Shown: positions 25,088 to 33,741 of the stretch, one piece after another
Layout: each line of letters begins with the position of its first letter
How positions within the stretch are numbered: the first letter of the stretch is position 1
From: Crenobacter cavernae
Lineage (GTDB): Bacteria; Pseudomonadota; Gammaproteobacteria; Burkholderiales; Chromobacteriaceae
NCBI RefSeq assembly: GCF_003355495.1
Contig: NZ_CP031337.1
Span: 3,097,001 to 3,161,000 of the forward strand
Length of the DNA: 64,000 bases
Reading direction: 5' to 3'
Made by a program: the position numbers and the translations under genes
Notes under the pieces: generated by a model
Told to the model about the DNA's origin: nothing
Seen by the model: the letters and a program-made list of their open reading frames with translations, nothing else
Databases searched by the model: none

Positions 25088-26594
25088 GGGCGGCCTGCCT
25101 TTCGATCAGCCAGAACGCGATGAGCGACAGCGCCATCAGCAAGGTGGCGAGCGCTTGCGCGGCGGCAGCCGAGCCCGGTCGGCCGAGAAGCTGGTAGATC
25201 AGCGTCGTCAGCGTCAGCCATTCGGGACGCGACAGGAACAGCGTGACGGCGAACTCGCCGACCGCCGTCGCCGCGGCGAACGCGAGGCCGCGCGACAGCG
25301 CCGGGCGCATGAGCGGCCAACGTACGCGCCAGAAAGCGCGCCACGGACTCGCACCCAGAGTGCGAGCCGCACGCGCCAGCTCCGGCGGCTCGGCGTCGAG
25401 CGCGGCGGCGAGGCTCTTGGCGACGAAGGGATAGGCGAGCAAGAGGTAGGCGCCGATGAGCAGCGGCAGGCTCGCCGTGAACTCGGGGTAGAGCAACAAG
25501 AGGCCGAAGGCGACGCACACCGGCGACACGATGAACGGCAAAAACGCCGCCGCGCGCCAGAACACCGAACGCCGCGCGGCCAGCGCGTGCGCGACGCCGA
25601 ACAGGCCGGCGAGCAAGGCGGTCGTCGCCGTGAAGCGCAGCGTGTTGAACAGCGCGAGCCGCCCTTCCTCGTTCCACAGCCCCATCCACACGTCCCAGCC
25701 GGCCGCCAGACCCGAGGCGGCGACCGCCGCGAGCGGCGCGAAGCTGACGAAGGCCAGCGTCGCCAAGGCCGCTGCGAGCCCCAGATGCTCGGCCAACGTT
25801 TGCGGTTTTTGCGGCGCCAAGGGTTCGACCTTGAGCGCGACCGACAGCCGTTTCTCGCGCCACGCGTACGCGAGCGCGACCGCGCCGCTGGCGACGAGGT
25901 TGACCAGCGCCAACAGGCCGGCGTCGGCGAAGTTCAGCTCGTAGGCGACCAGCGTGTAGATCTCGACCTCTACCGTCGCGTAGCGCTGGCCGCCAAGCAA
26001 GAGCGCGAGGCCGAAGCCGGCGAAGCAATAGACGAACACCAGGCACAGCGCCGACGCGAGCCACGGCCGCACCAGCGGCCATTCGACGCGCAAGAACGCG
26101 CGCACGCGGCTCGCGCCGAGCGTCCGCGCGGCAGCCAGTTGCGACGCGGGTACCGCGGCGAAACCGTCGACGCCGGCGCGCACCACCAGCGGCAGGTTGT
26201 AGAACAGGTTGCCGTAGAGCAAGAGCCAAGGCGTGTCCTGCAGGTTGATTCCGGCGACGCCGTGCGGGCCGAAGATCGCGAGCACGCCGATCGCGGCGAC
26301 CAGCGTCGGCATCACGAAGGGCAGCATCAGCGCGCGCAGCACGAAGGTACGCAGCGTGAAGTCGAAGCGCGCGAGCGCCCACGACAGCGGCAGGCCGATC
26401 GCCAGCGCCAGCACGCAGGTCACGCCGGCCTGGATGAACGACCACGCGAGCCGCCAGCCCAGATACGGATCGACCAGCAGCGCGAAGTCGAAGCCGCCGG
26501 CGCCCTCGGCCAACACGCGAACGAGGGGCGCGACGAGGCCCGCGGCGAGCAAGATCGCCGGCGGCACGATCAGCGCGCGGCTTAGCACCATCAA
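25071..26594 (-). CDS. ABC importer permease with two fused membrane domains (ThiP-like)
   Basis: A 507-residue permease with about 12 helices. Two binding-protein-dependent transport modules each carry an EAA-type loop: AARTLGASRVRAFLRVEWP in the first half and ARAARTLGASPWRAFWRVRWP in the second. Such fused permeases are found in thiamine (ThiP), Fe3+ (FbpB) and 2-aminoethylphosphonate importers. Its start overlaps the stop of the binding-protein gene (ATGA, 26591-26594). Two copies of CTCGGCCAA lie at 25788 and 26505. Confidence 0.88.
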   Translation of the reverse strand: MMVLSRALIVPPAILLAAGLVAPLVRVLAEGAGGFDFALLVDPYLGWRLAWSFIQAGVTCVLALAIGLPLSWALARFDFTLRTFVLRALMLPFVMPTLVAAIGVLAIFGPHGVAGINLQDTPWLLLYGNLFYNLPLVVRAGVDGFAAVPASQLAAARTLGASRVRAFLRVEWPLVRPWLASALCLVFVYCFAGFGLALLLGGQRYATVEVEIYTLVAYELNFADAGLLALVNLVASGAVALAYAWREKRLSVALKVEPLAPQKPQTLAEHLGLAAALATLAFVSFAPLAAVAASGLAAGWDVWMGLWNEEGRLALFNTLRFTATTALLAGLFGVAHALAARRSVFWRAAAFLPFIVSPVCVAFGLLLLYPEFTASLPLLIGAYLLLAYPFVAKSLAAALDAEPPELARAARTLGASPWRAFWRVRWPLMRPALSRGLAFAAATAVGEFAVTLFLSRPEWLTLTTLIYQLLGRPGSAAAAQALATLLMALSLIAFWLIERQAAHARTR

Positions 26595-27613
26595 CGGCCG
26601 CCCTTGATCACCACGCGCGTCCAGCGGCTCACCCAGCGCTGCGCGTTTTCATCGATCTTCGCCGCGTCGACCGGCTTCACGCCGGCCGGCTGCGGCGCGA
26701 AGCGGAACACCGGCGCCAGCGCCGTGCCCGGCACCGCCGGGTACATCCACATGCCGGTCTGCAGCGCCTTTTGCACCGGCGCGCTCTGCAGCCAGGCGAC
26801 GAAACGCTTGGCCGCCGCCGGCTCGCGCCCGCCCTTGACCGGCGCCGCGCCCTCGATCTGTAGAAAACTGGCGCCGGGCAGCGGCAGGCTCGCGGTCGGC
26901 GCGTCGTTCAGCTTTTCCTTGCCGTAGAACACCTCGGCCGCCGGGCTCGTCGCGTAGCTGACGACGATGGGCCGCGCGCCACCGTTCTTCGAGAAGTCGG
27001 TGTAGTAGGCCTCGCTCCAGCCCTTGGCAACCTTGAGGCCGTTGTCGCGCAGCTTCGCCCACCACGCGAACGCCGCCTCCTCGCCCATCGCGTCGACGGT
27101 CGCGACGAGGAAGGCGAGTCCGGGGCTCGACGTCGCCGGGTTCTGCACGACGAAGAGGTCCTTGTACGCCGGCGTGGCGAGCTCGGCCAACGTTCTGGGC
27201 AGGGCTTTCTTGTTCTTCGCGAACCACGCCTTGTCTACGTTCAGCGTGACCACGCCGTAGTCGACGGCGGCGAGACCGCCCGGCAGCGTGTACACGGTTT
27301 TGACGGTCGGCGCCGCGTCGAGCACGCCGGCCTTGATCGCCTTGGCGGCCAGCGTGTTGTCGATGCCGTAGACGACGTCGGCGATGGGATTGGCGCGCAT
27401 CAGGATCAGCTTGTTCAGCATCTCGCCCGCGTCGCCGGCCTTGATCACCGTCAGCTTCACGCCGGCCTGACGCTCGAAGTCGGCGATCAAGGGCTTGGGC
27501 AGCTCGAACGAGGCGTGCGTCATCAGGCGCAGCTCGGCCGCCTTCACGGACAGGCTGGACAGTGCGAGCAGGGAAAGCAGCAGCGCGGGCGCGACGCGGC
27601 GCAAGGTGATCAT
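26591..27613 (-). CDS. ABC importer substrate-binding protein, ThiB-like
   Basis: A 340-residue periplasmic protein with a Sec signal (cut near SVKAAE, residue 25). The start of the mature chain (ELRLMTHASFELPKPLIADFE) and the segment KAGDAGEMLNKLILMRANPIADVVYGIDN match the thiamine/Fe3+ class of binding proteins, closest to the ThiB group. I see no THI-box riboswitch upstream, so thiamine is not proven as the ligand. It is the first gene of a five-gene overlapping operon (binding protein, permease, ATPase, kinase, regulator). A TATACT box about 60 bases upstream may be its -10. Confidence 0.85.
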   Translation of the reverse strand: MITLRRVAPALLLSLLALSSLSVKAAELRLMTHASFELPKPLIADFERQAGVKLTVIKAGDAGEMLNKLILMRANPIADVVYGIDNTLAAKAIKAGVLDAAPTVKTVYTLPGGLAAVDYGVVTLNVDKAWFAKNKKALPRTLAELATPAYKDLFVVQNPATSSPGLAFLVATVDAMGEEAAFAWWAKLRDNGLKVAKGWSEAYYTDFSKNGGARPIVVSYATSPAAEVFYGKEKLNDAPTASLPLPGASFLQIEGAAPVKGGREPAAAKRFVAWLQSAPVQKALQTGMWMYPAVPGTALAPVFRFAPQPAGVKPVDAAKIDENAQRWVSRWTRVVIKGGR

Positions 27614-27731
27614 CGGCAGACTCCCGGAACGGAACCCCCGCGCACGACGCGCGCGGGCAAACCCCGAGTATACCGCGACGTGCAGCGCCGCTGCCCGCGC
27701 CTATGGATGGCGGACTCAGTAGCAGCACGGT

Positions 27732-28013
27732 TCAGGCGCTTGGCCGCTGCGAAAACCCTTCGGGAACCGGCACCGCGGCGTCGGCGACGTCTACCTGCGT
27801 CACGTGCGCGCCGGGCGGGCCTTCGTGCGTCCAGGCGATGAAGGCGGCGACCGAGTCAGCGTCGCCGCAGGCGAGCGCCTCTACCGTGCCGTCGCGCCGG
27901 TTGCGCACCCAGCCGCTCACACCGAACCGCTCAGCCTCGGCCACCGCGCTGGCGCGGTAATACACGCCCTGCACCCTGCCGTGGATAGTCAGACGCTTGC
28001 ACAGCGTGTTCAT
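27732..28013 (-). CDS. acyP: acylphosphatase
   Basis: A 93-residue enzyme that hydrolyses acyl phosphates. The catalytic Arg20 in HGRVQGVYYR and Asn38 in GWVRNRRDGTVE are both present, with the anion-binding loop between. Length is standard. Its ATG overlaps the stop of the upstream nitronate monooxygenase gene (28010-28013), so the two are co-translated. No metabolic link between the two is known. Confidence 0.93.
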   Translation of the reverse strand: MNTLCKRLTIHGRVQGVYYRASAVAEAERFGVSGWVRNRRDGTVEALACGDADSVAAFIAWTHEGPPGAHVTQVDVADAAVPVPEGFSQRPSA

Positions 28014-29077
28014 TTCGCTTCCCCGGTCTTCAAAGTCTCCGCCTTCAGTGTCGCCACCAGTTCGGCCGCCGGCAAGGCGCGGCTCTTCGCGGCGCCCTGC
28101 CCCGCCCACAACGACAAGAGATCGGCGCGACCCTGCTCCGCCGCCGCGGCGCGCATGGGGCCGGTCAGCGCGTTCATCAGCGGGTAAGCCGGCAGGCGCG
28201 CTTCGAGCCCGGCCAGGCGTTCCATATAGGCGTTGGACAGGCCGCGCGCATAGCGGCCGGAAAACGCACGCGTCAGCCGTGTCGCGGTGTCGCCGGCCTC
28301 GGCCAACTTCGTCTTCCACAGCGCCGACACGCCCGACTCGGGGCAGCGCAGGAACGCGGTGCCGAGCTGCGCGCCGGCCGCGCCGAGCGCGAGGCAGGCG
28401 GCGATGTCGCGCCCGCCCATCAGCCCGCCGGCGGCGATCACCGGCACCGGCAGGCTCGCGGCCAGTTGCGACACTAAAGGCAGCGTGCCGATCAGCGCGT
28501 CGCGCTCGTCGCCGATGAAGGTGCCGCGATGGCCGCCGGCCTCGGCGCCCTGCGCGCACACCGCGTCGGCGCCGGCCGCGACCCACGCTTCGCCCTCGGC
28601 CAGATGCGTCGCGGTGCCGACCACCGTGATGCCCGCCGCGTGCAGCCGTTCGATTTGATCCTTGTCGAGGGCGCCGAAGGTGAAGCTCGCCACCGCCGGC
28701 CGCGCGGCGATCAGCGCGTCGAGCTGCTCGGCGAACGGCTGGCACCAGCGCGCAGGCCGTTCAGGCGGCGCGATGCCCAGCTCGGCATGAAACGGCGCGA
28801 GTGCTTCGAGAGCCAGCGCGATGGCGGCCTCGTCGACCCGAGGCGCGTCGAGCACGAACAGGTTGATGGCGAAAGGCCGGACGGTGAGCGCGCGGATCGC
28901 CGCGCACTGCGGCCCGATCGCCTCGGGCGACAGCAAGGCGGCGGCGAGCGAGCCGAGCGCCCCGGCCTGGCTGACGGCGGCGACCAGCGCCGGCGTCGTC
29001 GCGCCGCCGGCCATCGGCGCCTGGATCAGCGGGAAGTCGATGTCGAGAAGGGGACACAACGGAGAAGGAAAAGCCAT
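28010..29077 (-). CDS. nitronate monooxygenase family protein (FMN)
   Basis: A 355-residue TIM-barrel flavoprotein of the nitronate monooxygenase (2-nitropropane dioxygenase) family, which detoxifies propionate-3-nitronate and similar nitronates. It starts with the usual FPLIQAPMAGG and has AQGAEAGGHRG, with the catalytic-loop His, then PVIAAGGLMGG and GAQLGTAFLRC for FMN phosphate binding. It heads a two-gene unit with acylphosphatase. An enoyl-ACP reductase FabK relationship is less likely from these motifs. Confidence 0.88.
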   Translation of the reverse strand: MAFPSPLCPLLDIDFPLIQAPMAGGATTPALVAAVSQAGALGSLAAALLSPEAIGPQCAAIRALTVRPFAINLFVLDAPRVDEAAIALALEALAPFHAELGIAPPERPARWCQPFAEQLDALIAARPAVASFTFGALDKDQIERLHAAGITVVGTATHLAEGEAWVAAGADAVCAQGAEAGGHRGTFIGDERDALIGTLPLVSQLAASLPVPVIAAGGLMGGRDIAACLALGAAGAQLGTAFLRCPESGVSALWKTKLAEAGDTATRLTRAFSGRYARGLSNAYMERLAGLEARLPAYPLMNALTGPMRAAAAEQGRADLLSLWAGQGAAKSRALPAAELVATLKAETLKTGEAK

Positions 29078-29180
29078 CGCTAACTCCTGCGGGGGACGAT
29101 GCTCTCATCATGCGCGGCCGGCGCGCACACGCCAAGCACGGCTATCCCTGAGCCTGCGGGCGATCCACGCATGCCGGCTC

Positions 29181-29219
29181 CAACGCAAACGTCCGGCTCC
29201 GTGCCGGGCGTTTGCGTTG
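29181..29219. terminator. long hairpin between genes, candidate terminator
   Basis: A 17-bp stem with one mismatch (CAACGCAAACG-CCGGC) around a 5-base loop. The right arm runs into TTGGCCGAG (29217-29225). No T run. The MFS gene ends at 29337 and the nitronate gene starts at 29077, so it lies downstream of the MFS gene. Confidence 0.55.
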
Positions 29220-29336
29220 GCCGAGCGATCACCAGTGCGCATGGAAGTGGTTCACCGGGTGGATGCCGGCGACGGTCAGTACGTTGGGAATCACCATCGG
29301 GCGGACAAGGTTGGCCGAGCTCGGCCAAGCCTGGCC

Positions 29337-30500
29337 TTACGCGACCGCGAGGCGCCGGTACGGTAAGCGCGCCGAGTAGCGCGCGACGAGGACGCCGAAT
29401 ATCACCGCCAGCGCCCCCACCCATGGGTTGTAACGGATCGACACGAACTCTAAGGTCAAACCGCCGACCGCGGCGCCCATCGAGATGCCGAAATTCAGCG
29501 CGGCGAGGTTCAGCCCGAGCTGGATGCCGGCGGTCTCGGGCGACGTCGACGTGATGTAGTGCTGCACCGACGGCGTCGACCCCCAGGCCGACATCCCCCA
29601 CAGCATCACCACCGGCAGCACCAGCCACAGGCTCGCCGCGGCGAACGGCAGCAGCGCGAGCGCCAAGGCCAGCGCACAGCCGGCGCCGGTCACCGAACGC
29701 ACGCCGCCCCAGCGGTCGCTGCTGTAGCCGCCGAGGAAGCCGCCGGTCATGCCGGCCGCGCCGAACGCGAGGTAGACGACGCTCATCCAGCGCGAATCGA
29801 GGCCGACCACCTGCTCCATGAACGGCGCGAGGAAGGCGTACATCGCGAAGTGGCCCCACATCAGGAGGAAGGTCACCGTGTGCGCCGACAACAGCTTGGC
29901 GCTCCGCAAGGTGCGCAGCTGCTGCGACAGCGGCACCGCGCCGCTGCCCTGCACCTTCGGCAGCCAGCGCCACACGCCGACGAAGGCGAGCGCGGCGAAG
30001 ACCACCGTCAGCACGTACATCGCGCGCCAGCCTATCTGTTCGGCGACCAGGATGCCGAGCGGCACGCCGAGCACGATCGAGCTGCTGATGCCCATCGCCG
30101 CGAGCGCGATCGCGCGGCCACGGAACGCCGGGTCGGCGATCTGCGCGGCGAGCGCGAACGCGGTGCTGCACATCAGGCCGCCGGCGGCCGCCTGCACGAC
30201 GCGCGCGGCCATCTGTTCGGCGAAGGTCGGCGCGAACACGCCCCACAGCGTGCCGGCGGCGAACACCGCGAGCGTGATCATCAGCACGCGGCGGCGCTCG
30301 AAGCGCGCGGTCAGCACTTGCAGCACCGGCGCGGCGATCGCGAACGTCAGCGAGAACAGGCCGAGCATCTGCCCGGCGACGCTGACCGACACCGACAATT
30401 CTTCGGCGATGCGGCTCAGGATGCCGGCCGGGAACATCTCGACCAGGCCCATCGAGAAATTCACGAAAGCGAGTAGATAGATCCTCTTGTCCATGACCAT
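29337..30500 (-). CDS. MFS transporter, DHA1-type drug/sugar exporter
   Basis: A 387-residue protein with 12 predicted helices. The loop 2-3 signature (LTARFERRRVLMITLAVFAAG) and motif C in helix 5 (ISSSIVLGVPLGILVAEQIGWRAMY) point to the DHA1 antiporter family (AraJ/YdhP-like). The start is uncertain: ATG at 30500 or at 30494, and neither has a strong site. It stands alone. At its 3' side lie a perfect palindromic pair of the repeated motif (29311-29328) and a hairpin. The substrate is unknown. Confidence 0.8.
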   Translation of the reverse strand: MVMDKRIYLLAFVNFSMGLVEMFPAGILSRIAEELSVSVSVAGQMLGLFSLTFAIAAPVLQVLTARFERRRVLMITLAVFAAGTLWGVFAPTFAEQMAARVVQAAAGGLMCSTAFALAAQIADPAFRGRAIALAAMGISSSIVLGVPLGILVAEQIGWRAMYVLTVVFAALAFVGVWRWLPKVQGSGAVPLSQQLRTLRSAKLLSAHTVTFLLMWGHFAMYAFLAPFMEQVVGLDSRWMSVVYLAFGAAGMTGGFLGGYSSDRWGGVRSVTGAGCALALALALLPFAAASLWLVLPVVMLWGMSAWGSTPSVQHYITSTSPETAGIQLGLNLAALNFGISMGAAVGGLTLEFVSIRYNPWVGALAVIFGVLVARYSARLPYRRLAVA

Positions 30501-30727
30501 CCAGCTGGCTGCGCCCGCCTCGCCACCATGGCGTCACGCGAGCGGTCCAGACATCGGATGATTGTCCGGGAAGCGATGCGTTTGCAATATCCGTACTGAT
30601 ACTGAAGGCGCCGGATTCGTTGCAGACCGGTCGTGCGACCGGTAGCAACGATCAGAATCGGGAAGGTTCGGGCAGAAACGCCCGTGGGGACGACAAGAAG
30701 ACGCGCCGGAGCCGGCAGCGTGGGGAC

Positions 30728-30910
30728 TTACGAGGCGACGGTGACGAAGGCGTTGCCCGGGTAGACGGCGCTGGCGTGGCCGAGCGGCGAGCGGAAGGTG
30801 ACTTCGAACTTGCTGCCGACCGGTTTGACGTCTAGCACTTCGAAATGGATGACCTTGCCGTTCAGCCAGTCGCGGATGGTGACACCGGGTTTCAGTTGGT
30901 TGATGCGCAT
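30728..30910 (-). CDS. small conserved-looking protein (60 aa)
   Basis: A 60-residue protein, MRINQLKPGVTIRDWLNGKV and onward, preceded by an excellent site (AAGGAG, 7 bases before the ATG). No signal or membrane segment. The alternating hydrophobic pattern suggests a small beta-barrel, possibly nucleic-acid-binding. I do not recognise the family. GC and codon use fit the genome. Its leader holds a GGGCGG/CCGCCC hairpin (about 30937-30956). Confidence 0.6.
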   Translation of the reverse strand: MRINQLKPGVTIRDWLNGKVIHFEVLDVKPVGSKFEVTFRSPLGHASAVYPGNAFVTVAS

Positions 30911-31062
30911 TAACTTCTCCTTGGACAGACGATGCGGGCGGTACCTGCCGCCCGTCTTTTCTAAAACAACAGCATATCAGACACGATATAACGAAAAACT
31001 TCCTTTAGCCAGACCAACTTAACAAATATTTATGACATGCCCGTTTCACGAAAGGGAATAAG

Positions 31063-31093
31063 AAAGCCCGCCGGCTAGACGCCGGCGGGCTTT
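31063..31093 (-). terminator. terminator of metG
   Basis: A 13-bp perfect stem AAAGCCCGCCGGC/GCCGGCGGGCTTT with a 5-base loop. It is followed on the minus strand by a T-containing tail. A copy of TTGGCCGAG lies beside it at 31099. Confidence 0.9.
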
Positions 31094-31127
31094 CAACGTT
31101 GGCCGAGGTTTCGGCCTTAGTCGGCGA

Positions 31128-33191
31128 TCAGCCGATGCGCATCCCCGGCTCAGCGCCTTCGTCGGCGTCCAAGAGGAACAGGCCCGACTGATCGTCGGCA
31201 CCCGACGCGCAGACGATCATGCCGCTGGAGGTGCCGAAGCGCATCTTGCGCGGCGCGAGGTTGGCGACGACGACGACCTTGCGGCCGACTAGTTTCTCGG
31301 GTTCCTGGTAGGCCTTGCGGATGCCCGACAGGATGTTGCGTTGCTCGAAGCCGAGGTCGACGGTGAACTGCAACAGCTTGTCCGAGCCGTCGACGAACTG
31401 GCACGCCAGCACCTTGCCAATTCTCAAATCCAGCTTGGCGAAGTCGTCGAAGGCGATGGTGTCGGCGACGGGCTCGAATTGGCCGGCGGCGGCCGGCGCG
31501 GTCAGGGTTTCCATGCTTTGTTTGTTCGCTTCGGTCAGTTTTTCGATCAGCACCGGATCGATGCGCTGCATCAGGTGCTGGTAGGGCATGATGGTGTGGC
31601 CCAAGAGCAGGCTGTCGGCGTCGCTCCAGTTCAGCGACGACACGTTCAGGAACGCCTCGACGCCCTCGGCCAACTTCGGCAGCACCGGCTTCAGGTAAAT
31701 CGCCAACAGGCGGAAGGCGTTGATCAGCACGGTGCAGACCTCGGCCAGGCGCGCGTCCTGCCCTTCCTGCTTGGCCAGTTCCCACGGCTTGTTCGCGTCG
31801 ACGTAGGCGTTGACGACGTCGGCCAGGGCCATCACATCGCGCAGCGCCTTCGCGTATTCGCGCGCCTCGTAGGCGGCGGCGATACTCGCCGCCTCGGCCT
31901 GCAGCCTGGCGAGGATCTCGGTGTCGCCGACGCTGTCGGCCAGCTTGCCGCCGAAGCGCTTGGTGACGAAGCCGGCGGCGCGGCTCGCGATGTTGACGAA
32001 CTTGCCGACGAGGTCGCTATTCACGCGGGCGACGAAGTCGTCGAGCGACAGGTCGATGTCCTCGATGCGCGCGTTCAGCTTGGCGGCGACGTAGTAACGC
32101 ATCCATTCCGGGTTCAGGCCGACGTCCAGGTAGGACTTCGCGGTGATGAAGGTGCCGCGCGACTTCGACATCTTGTGGCCGTCGACGGTCAGGAAGCCGT
32201 GCGCGAACACGCCGGTCGGCGCGCGCAGGCCCGCGAAATGCAGGATCGCCGGCCAGAACAGCGCGTGGAAGTACAGGATGTCCTTGCCGATGAAGTGGTA
32301 GAGCTCGGCCTTCGAATCGGCGCCGAAGTAGGCGTCGAAGTCGAGGCCGGTGCGGTCGCACAGGTTCTTGAACGACGCCATATAGCCGATCGGCGCGTCG
32401 AGCCATACGTAGAAGTACTTGCCCGGCGCGTCCGGAATCTCGAAGCCGAAGTAAGGCGCGTCGCGGCTGATGTCCCAGTCGTGCAGGCCGCCGTCGATCC
32501 ACTCGTTCATCTTGTTGAGCGACTCGGCCTGCAGGTGCGGCTGGGTTTCGCCGTCGCTGCGCAGGCTCGAACCCGCCGTCCAGCCTTTGAGATAATCGGC
32601 GCAATCACCGAGGCGGAAAAAGTAGTGCTCGGAGCTCTTGAGCACCGGCGTCGCGCCGGACACCGCCGAGTACGGATTTTTAAGCTCGGTCGGGCTGTAG
32701 GTCGCGCCGCATACCTCGCAGTTGTCGCCGTACTGGTCCTTGGCCGAGCACTTCGGGCATTCGCCCTTCACGAAGCGGTCGGGCAGGAACATCTGTTTTT
32801 CCGGGTCGAACAACTGCTCGATGGTGCGCGAGACGATCTTGCCGTTGTTTTTCAGCGTGCGGTAGATGCTCTCGGCGTAGTGCCTGTTTTCCGGGCTGTT
32901 GGTGCTGTAGTAGTTGTCGTGGCCGATATGAAAGCCGGTGAAGTCGGCCAGGTGCTCGGCCTTCACGCGTTCGATCAGCGCCTCCGGGGTGATGCCCTGC
33001 TTTTCGGCTGCCAGCATGATCGGCGTGCCGTGCGTGTCGTCGGCACAGACGTAATGGCAGTCGTGGCCGCGCATCTTCTGGAAGCGCACCCAGACGTCGG
33101 TCTGGATGTGTTCGACCATGTGGCCGAGGTGGATCGCGCCGTTGGCGTAAGGCAGCGCGCTGGTCACCAGAATCTGGCGTTTTTGGCTCAT
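31128..33191 (-). CDS. metG: methionyl-tRNA synthetase
   Basis: A 687-residue class I synthetase charging tRNA-Met. The HIGH motif is HLGHM (21-25) and the KMSKS loop is at 340-344. The zinc knuckle CPKCSAKDQYGDNCEVC has four cysteines, as in the E. coli type. The C-terminal ~110 residues form the tRNA-binding/dimerisation OB-fold (FAKLDLRIGKVLAC). The gene is full length and monocistronic with its own terminator. It contains 9-mer copies at 31665 and 32740. Confidence 0.97.
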   Translation of the reverse strand: MSQKRQILVTSALPYANGAIHLGHMVEHIQTDVWVRFQKMRGHDCHYVCADDTHGTPIMLAAEKQGITPEALIERVKAEHLADFTGFHIGHDNYYSTNSPENRHYAESIYRTLKNNGKIVSRTIEQLFDPEKQMFLPDRFVKGECPKCSAKDQYGDNCEVCGATYSPTELKNPYSAVSGATPVLKSSEHYFFRLGDCADYLKGWTAGSSLRSDGETQPHLQAESLNKMNEWIDGGLHDWDISRDAPYFGFEIPDAPGKYFYVWLDAPIGYMASFKNLCDRTGLDFDAYFGADSKAELYHFIGKDILYFHALFWPAILHFAGLRAPTGVFAHGFLTVDGHKMSKSRGTFITAKSYLDVGLNPEWMRYYVAAKLNARIEDIDLSLDDFVARVNSDLVGKFVNIASRAAGFVTKRFGGKLADSVGDTEILARLQAEAASIAAAYEAREYAKALRDVMALADVVNAYVDANKPWELAKQEGQDARLAEVCTVLINAFRLLAIYLKPVLPKLAEGVEAFLNVSSLNWSDADSLLLGHTIMPYQHLMQRIDPVLIEKLTEANKQSMETLTAPAAAGQFEPVADTIAFDDFAKLDLRIGKVLACQFVDGSDKLLQFTVDLGFEQRNILSGIRKAYQEPEKLVGRKVVVVANLAPRKMRFGTSSGMIVCASGADDQSGLFLLDADEGAEPGMRIG

Positions 33192-33301
33192 GCCGGGGCT
33201 CCCCTAATGAATTGGAATCGCTGAAATCGCAAACCGCCAAGTATAGCAGCAGTTAATGGCCCGCCCGGGTGCTCGGCCGGCCGAGCCCTACCCTGCCGGG
33301 C

Positions 33302-33664
33302 TTACAGGTCGCGGTATTTCGTCGACACGCCCCTGGCCTTGTCGACCGGATAGCGCGTCTCGTTGATCGCCAGCTTGTCGATGACGGATTGATATAGATC
33401 GACGCCGGCCGCGTCGGACAGCATCAGCAGATACATCATCACGTCGGCGCATTCGTGCGCGAGCGCCTGGCGGGCGTCCGGCTCGGTCGCTAAGCGCTCG
33501 GCCAACCCTTGTTCGGTCTGCCACTGCGTGAATTCGAGCAGCTCGGCCGCCTCGAGATTCAGGCTGACGATCAGGTTGAACGCCGAGTGAAAACGCTGCC
33601 AATCGCGTGCGTCGCGGAACGCGCGGCAGCGCGCCAAGAGGTCGGCGAGTGTCGCCTGGTCCAT
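33302..33664 (-). CDS. MazG-like nucleotide pyrophosphohydrolase
   Basis: A 120-residue all-alpha protein. The pattern LNLEAAELLEFTQW followed by ECADVMMYLLMLSDAAGVDL gives the metal-binding E-x-x-E (E-A-A-E) and E-x-x-D acidic residues of the MazG/RS21-C6 superfamily, which hydrolyses non-canonical or excess dNTPs. The start at 33664 (MDQATLADLLAR) is preferred; the frame extends to 33835 but the extra part overlaps the end of mdfA and lacks homology. Length fits single-domain members. Confidence 0.83.
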   Translation of the reverse strand: MDQATLADLLARCRAFRDARDWQRFHSAFNLIVSLNLEAAELLEFTQWQTEQGLAERLATEPDARQALAHECADVMMYLLMLSDAAGVDLYQSVIDKLAINETRYPVDKARGVSTKYRDL

Positions 33665-33680
33665 GAGTGCTCCCCAATGA

Positions 33681-33720
33681 AAAGCTTGGCCGAGACAGAG
33701 CGAAGGCATGCTCGGCCAAC
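33681..33720. repeat. inverted pair of the repeated 9-mer
   Basis: TTGGCCGAG (33686-33694) and CTCGGCCAA (33711-33719) are separated by 16 bases and can form a stem-loop between mdfA and the MazG-like gene. This is where a terminator for mdfA would be expected. Confidence 0.7.
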
Positions 33721-33741
33721 CTTGTGGTTTCTCGCAGCGGC

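Noticed and set aside
27614..27720. TPP riboswitch upstream of the ThiB-like gene
   Set aside because: The conserved CTGAGA and ACCTGATCTGG elements are absent.
33270..33290. GCTCGGCCGGCCGAGC as a motif copy
   Set aside because: Lacks the AA/TT step of the 9-mer; counted only as a variant.
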